This document shows, piece after piece, positions 62,976-64,000 of a stretch of DNA of 64,000 nucleotides. The stretch comes from Fundicoccus culcitae. Its GTDB lineage: Bacteria; Bacillota; Bacilli; Lactobacillales; Aerococcaceae. Positions within the stretch are counted from its first letter, which is position 1. Each line of letters starts with the position of its first letter. Both the position numbers and the translations under genes were made by a program. The notes below the pieces were generated by a model. It worked only from the letters and a program-made list of their open reading frames with translations, was not told the DNA's origin and searched no databases. Location: contig NZ_CP102453.1 of the NCBI RefSeq assembly GCF_024661895.1, positions 1,054,001-1,118,000 of the forward strand, read 5' to 3'.

Positions 62976-63944
62976 ATGTGGGGAATGATAGCAACGTGGA
63001 CGATGGCATTGGATGGTGTGACTTTAGGTGCAGAGCAACTTAAGTCTAACGGTTTTGCTGGCGATGCCATCGAAGCAGCTATTAAGGATGTTGAAGACGG
63101 AGAGTATTATAAATCTGTCGGTTATGGTGGCTTGCCCAATGAAGAAATGATTGTTGAGTTGGACGCAGCCTATATGGACGGCGATACCTTGAATTTTGGA
63201 GCCATTGGTGCAGTGAAAGATTTTGCTAATCCGATCTCGATTGCACGGTCATTGAGTGCTAATGATTTTAATAATTTTTTGGTCGGGGCTGGGGCTGAAG
63301 CCTATGCGAGCAAAGCCGGTTTTGAGCGTAAAACCATGTTAACTGACCGAGCAAAGATTTTTTATAAAAATCGGGTTGGAGATGATCGGCAAAAAGAGTT
63401 GGCGCCTTATGCTGGTCATGATACGGTTGGTATGGTCGCTTTGGATGCTGAAGGGCAGTTAGTAGGAGGCACTTCAACAAGCGGCTTGTTTATGAAAAAA
63501 GCTGGCCGAGTGGGAGATTCGCCTATTATCGGTAGTGGTTTGTACTGTGATCGTGCGGTCGGTGGGGCTACGGCCACTGGTTTAGGCGAAGATTTGATGA
63601 AAGGTGTCACTTCTTTCCAAATTGTGCAAATGATGAAAGCCGGCTTGTCACCTCAAGAAGCTTGTGAAAAAGTGGTGTTCGAACTGGATGCGGATTTGAC
63701 CGCGCGACGTGGCAAAAGTGGTGATTTGTCGGTGGTTGCGATGAACACAGCCGGCGAATGGGGTTGTGCATCCAATATAGTTAATTTTTCGTTTGTGGTT
63801 GCGACTGCTGACGCCAGTGAGCCAACGGTTTACCTGACTAATCGCGTCGGTGACCACATGGAACACAAAGTGGCTAATCAAGAGTGGATTACCGCCTACT
63901 TCGCTAAACGCCAACAAGAAGTGGAAATCCGCTATGATAAATAA
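62976..63944 (+). CDS. N4-(beta-N-acetylglucosaminyl)-L-asparaginase
   Basis: 322-aa Ntn hydrolase of the glycosylasparaginase family; splits Asn-GlcNAc to aspartate and 1-amino-GlcNAc, which loses ammonia. The autocleavage site is GHDTVGMVALD with Thr150 as nucleophile; SVGYGGLPNEEM, GRVGDSPIIGSGLYCD and GGATATGLGEDL bind the substrate. AAAGGAGC precedes the ATG, 13 bp after GH85. GH85 leaves GlcNAc on Asn, exactly the substrate of this enzyme. No signal peptide. Confidence 0.93.
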   Translation: MWGMIATWTMALDGVTLGAEQLKSNGFAGDAIEAAIKDVEDGEYYKSVGYGGLPNEEMIVELDAAYMDGDTLNFGAIGAVKDFANPISIARSLSANDFNNFLVGAGAEAYASKAGFERKTMLTDRAKIFYKNRVGDDRQKELAPYAGHDTVGMVALDAEGQLVGGTSTSGLFMKKAGRVGDSPIIGSGLYCDRAVGGATATGLGEDLMKGVTSFQIVQMMKAGLSPQEACEKVVFELDADLTARRGKSGDLSVVAMNTAGEWGCASNIVNFSFVVATADASEPTVYLTNRVGDHMEHKVANQEWITAYFAKRQQEVEIRYDK

Positions 63945-64000
63945 ATACCTCTGCGACAAGCTGAATGAGTCGATTGATGCATTGGAAAAGCCATTGATTG
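63934..64000 (+). CDS. Start of an overlapping downstream gene, cut by the window end
   Basis: ATG at 63934 overlaps the asparaginase stop codon by 11 bp; 22 codons (MINKYLCDKLNESIDALEKP) run open to the window end. AGAAGTGG lies 9 nt upstream. The 15-bp motif forms codons 3-7. Too short to identify; a transporter or peptidase for glycopeptides would fit the locus but cannot be seen. Confidence 0.45.
   Translation, partial: MINKYLCDKLNESIDALEKPLI
63940..63954 (+). repeat. 15-bp dispersed motif, copy 20
   Basis: Exact match, across the asparaginase stop codon; in the overlapping frame it encodes NKYLC. Confidence 0.85.

Noticed and set aside
5539-63954. 15-bp motif as a cre, CodY or promoter -10 element
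   Set aside because: It does not fit those consensus sequences and many copies lie deep inside genes on either strand.

Overview
The window looks like the chromosome of a host-associated, low-GC Gram-positive bacterium of the Lactobacillales (Aerococcaceae/Carnobacteriaceae-like; inferred from protein style, AGGAGG-type ribosome sites, PTS systems, CcpN/PpsR, PurBoxes and cre sites, not from any database search). Most genes lie on the minus strand and intergenic regions are unusually rich in short palindromic repeats.

Layout. 1-1170: the end of an IS66-family transposase and GC-rich hairpins. 1.2-5.4 kb: ppsR-ccpN next to ppdK (pyruvate/PEP interconversion and its control). 5.5-11 kb: mannitol operon mtlA-mtlR-mtlF-mtlD, divergent from nagB (11.3-12 kb). 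12-13.4 kb: repeat-filled gap. 13.5-17.8 kb: murein recycling operon mupG-murQ-murP-murR, divergent from an MBL-fold hydrolase. 19-19.7 kb: about twenty 31-bp palindromic units. 20-26.4 kb: a 1,2-beta-oligoglucan-phosphorylase-like GH94 enzyme with a CUT1 ABC transporter lacking an ATPase gene. 26.5-29 kb: further repeat arrays, a DMT permease and tRNA-Lys. 29.3-34 kb: a cation/proton antiporter, then a DUF871(MupG-like)/serine hydrolase/GH172 (DUF2961) operon. 34.8-46.7 kb: a purine operon purF-M-N-H-D-E-K-C-L. 47.5-59.5 kb (minus) and 59.8-64 kb (plus): a divergent N-glycan dismantling locus with GH92, GH125, GH38, GH1, two ROK proteins, a DUF871 protein and GH20 on one side, and GH85 endoglycosidase plus glycosylasparaginase on the other.

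How the genes fit together. The cell appears to feed on amino-sugar polymers: MurNAc-GlcNAc (mup/mur), GlcNAc (nagB) and host N-glycans. None of the N-glycan enzymes has a visible signal peptide, and a glycosylasparaginase is present, which suggests that Asn-linked glycans or small glycopeptides are imported and taken apart in the cytoplasm.

Most striking observations. (1) Both glutamine-dependent enzymes of the purine operon have lost their glutaminase active sites: PurF has Gly in place of the N-terminal nucleophile Cys and Ala for the glutamine-binding Asp, and PurL has lost the Cys and His of its C-terminal triad. De novo purine synthesis may therefore run on free ammonia, which amino-sugar catabolism would supply. 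(2) A 15-bp motif, ARTAAATAYCNCTGC, occurs 20 times in 64 kb (about 0.002 expected by my own rough calculation), on both strands, inside genes and between them. (3) At least seven unrelated families of short palindromic units sit in intergenic gaps at a pitch of 41 bp, with further arrays at 31, 43 and about 102 bp, all close to whole numbers of DNA helical turns.
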